Source of the DNA: Actinomycetes bacterium
GTDB lineage: Bacteria; Actinomycetota; Acidimicrobiia; Acidimicrobiales; Ilumatobacteraceae
Assembly (NCBI GenBank): GCA_025360105.1
Contig: JANYCT010000091.1
Location: forward strand, 48,521 to 112,520
Reading direction: 5' to 3'
Length of the DNA: 64,000 nt
Shown here: positions 64,000 through 64,000 of the stretch, piece by piece
How the letters are laid out: the number at the start of each line of letters is the position of its first letter
Numbering within the stretch: position 1 is the stretch's first letter
Program-made: the position numbers and the translations under genes
Notes under the pieces: generated by a model
Told to the model about the DNA's origin: nothing
Seen by the model: only the letters and a program-made list of their open reading frames with translations
The model's database searches: none

Positions 64000-64000
64000 C

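Overview
The window is high-GC DNA with dense coding, frequent GTG starts and many 1-4 nt stop/start overlaps. The gene content points to an actinobacterium, most likely of the class Acidimicrobiia (inference). Pointers are a deazaflavin (F420)-type nitroreductase, three maleylpyruvate-isomerase/DinB-like (mycothiol-type) proteins, a WXG100-like small protein, and a galU / moeA / SepX-GlpR-like neighbourhood that is typical of Actinobacteria. I count about 61 protein genes (one cut by the left edge), one tRNA-Ala, a TPP riboswitch, a cobalamin riboswitch, two clear pseudogenes and several small repeats.

Layout. 1-3.0 kb: MmgE/PrpD (partial), a DauA-like D-amino acid dehydrogenase, and a short Cys/Met-metabolism PLP enzyme preceded by 17-bp tandem repeats. 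3.0-11.0 kb, all minus strand: HrpA helicase, PPK2, a secreted cupredoxin lipoprotein and an alpha/beta-hydrolase lipoprotein. 11.0-19.1 kb: tRNA-Ala(CGC), a SepX/GlpR-like membrane protein, molybdenum cofactor genes moaC, moaA and moeA, a secreted protein of unknown function, a glycolipid-binding-domain protein, an AlkD-like pseudogene, galU, a cysteine-free FmdB relative and a SAF-domain protein. 19.1-28.6 kb: uppP, a PHP phosphoesterase, an RmlD-like reductase, a cupin, tldD/tldE, a thioesterase, two small lipoproteins, and two multispanning envelope enzymes (a PAP2-type protein and a GT39-like transferase). 28.6-38.9 kb: a repeat-bearing gap, dxs, a HisN-like phosphatase, a decayed N-acyl-D-amino acid deacylase, two MDMPI-like proteins, a lipoprotein, NfuA, an SDR, a CDF metal transporter, a DMT transporter and a Ddn-like enzyme.

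38.9-43.1 kb is a thiamine unit: a TPP riboswitch leads into thiamine pyrophosphokinase and a ThiB-ThiP-ThiQ-like ABC importer, with each junction overlapping. 43.1-48.1 kb: SurE, an oxidoreductase, a GNAT, a WXG100-like/large-protein pair, and an internally shortened VOC protein. 48.1-53.0 kb: CopC-CopD copper protein, an MDMPI-like protein, and the pentose-phosphate pair gnd-zwf.

53.0-59.0 kb is a vitamin B12 block. btuF-btuC-btuD runs leftward under a cobalamin riboswitch whose downstream hairpin masks the btuF ribosome binding site. cobO, cobU, cobT and cobS run rightward from the same intergenic region. This combination fits cobinamide/cobalamin salvage: import, adenosylation and lower-ligand assembly. 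59.0-64.0 kb: an acetolactate-synthase-like TPP enzyme, divergent aspartate aminotransferase and phosphoserine aminotransferase, and a PAC2 protein. Most of the window is core metabolism. The more unusual points are the WXG-like pair, the cysteine-free FmdB, the SepX/GlpR-MoeA association and the unknown secreted protein inside the molybdopterin operon.
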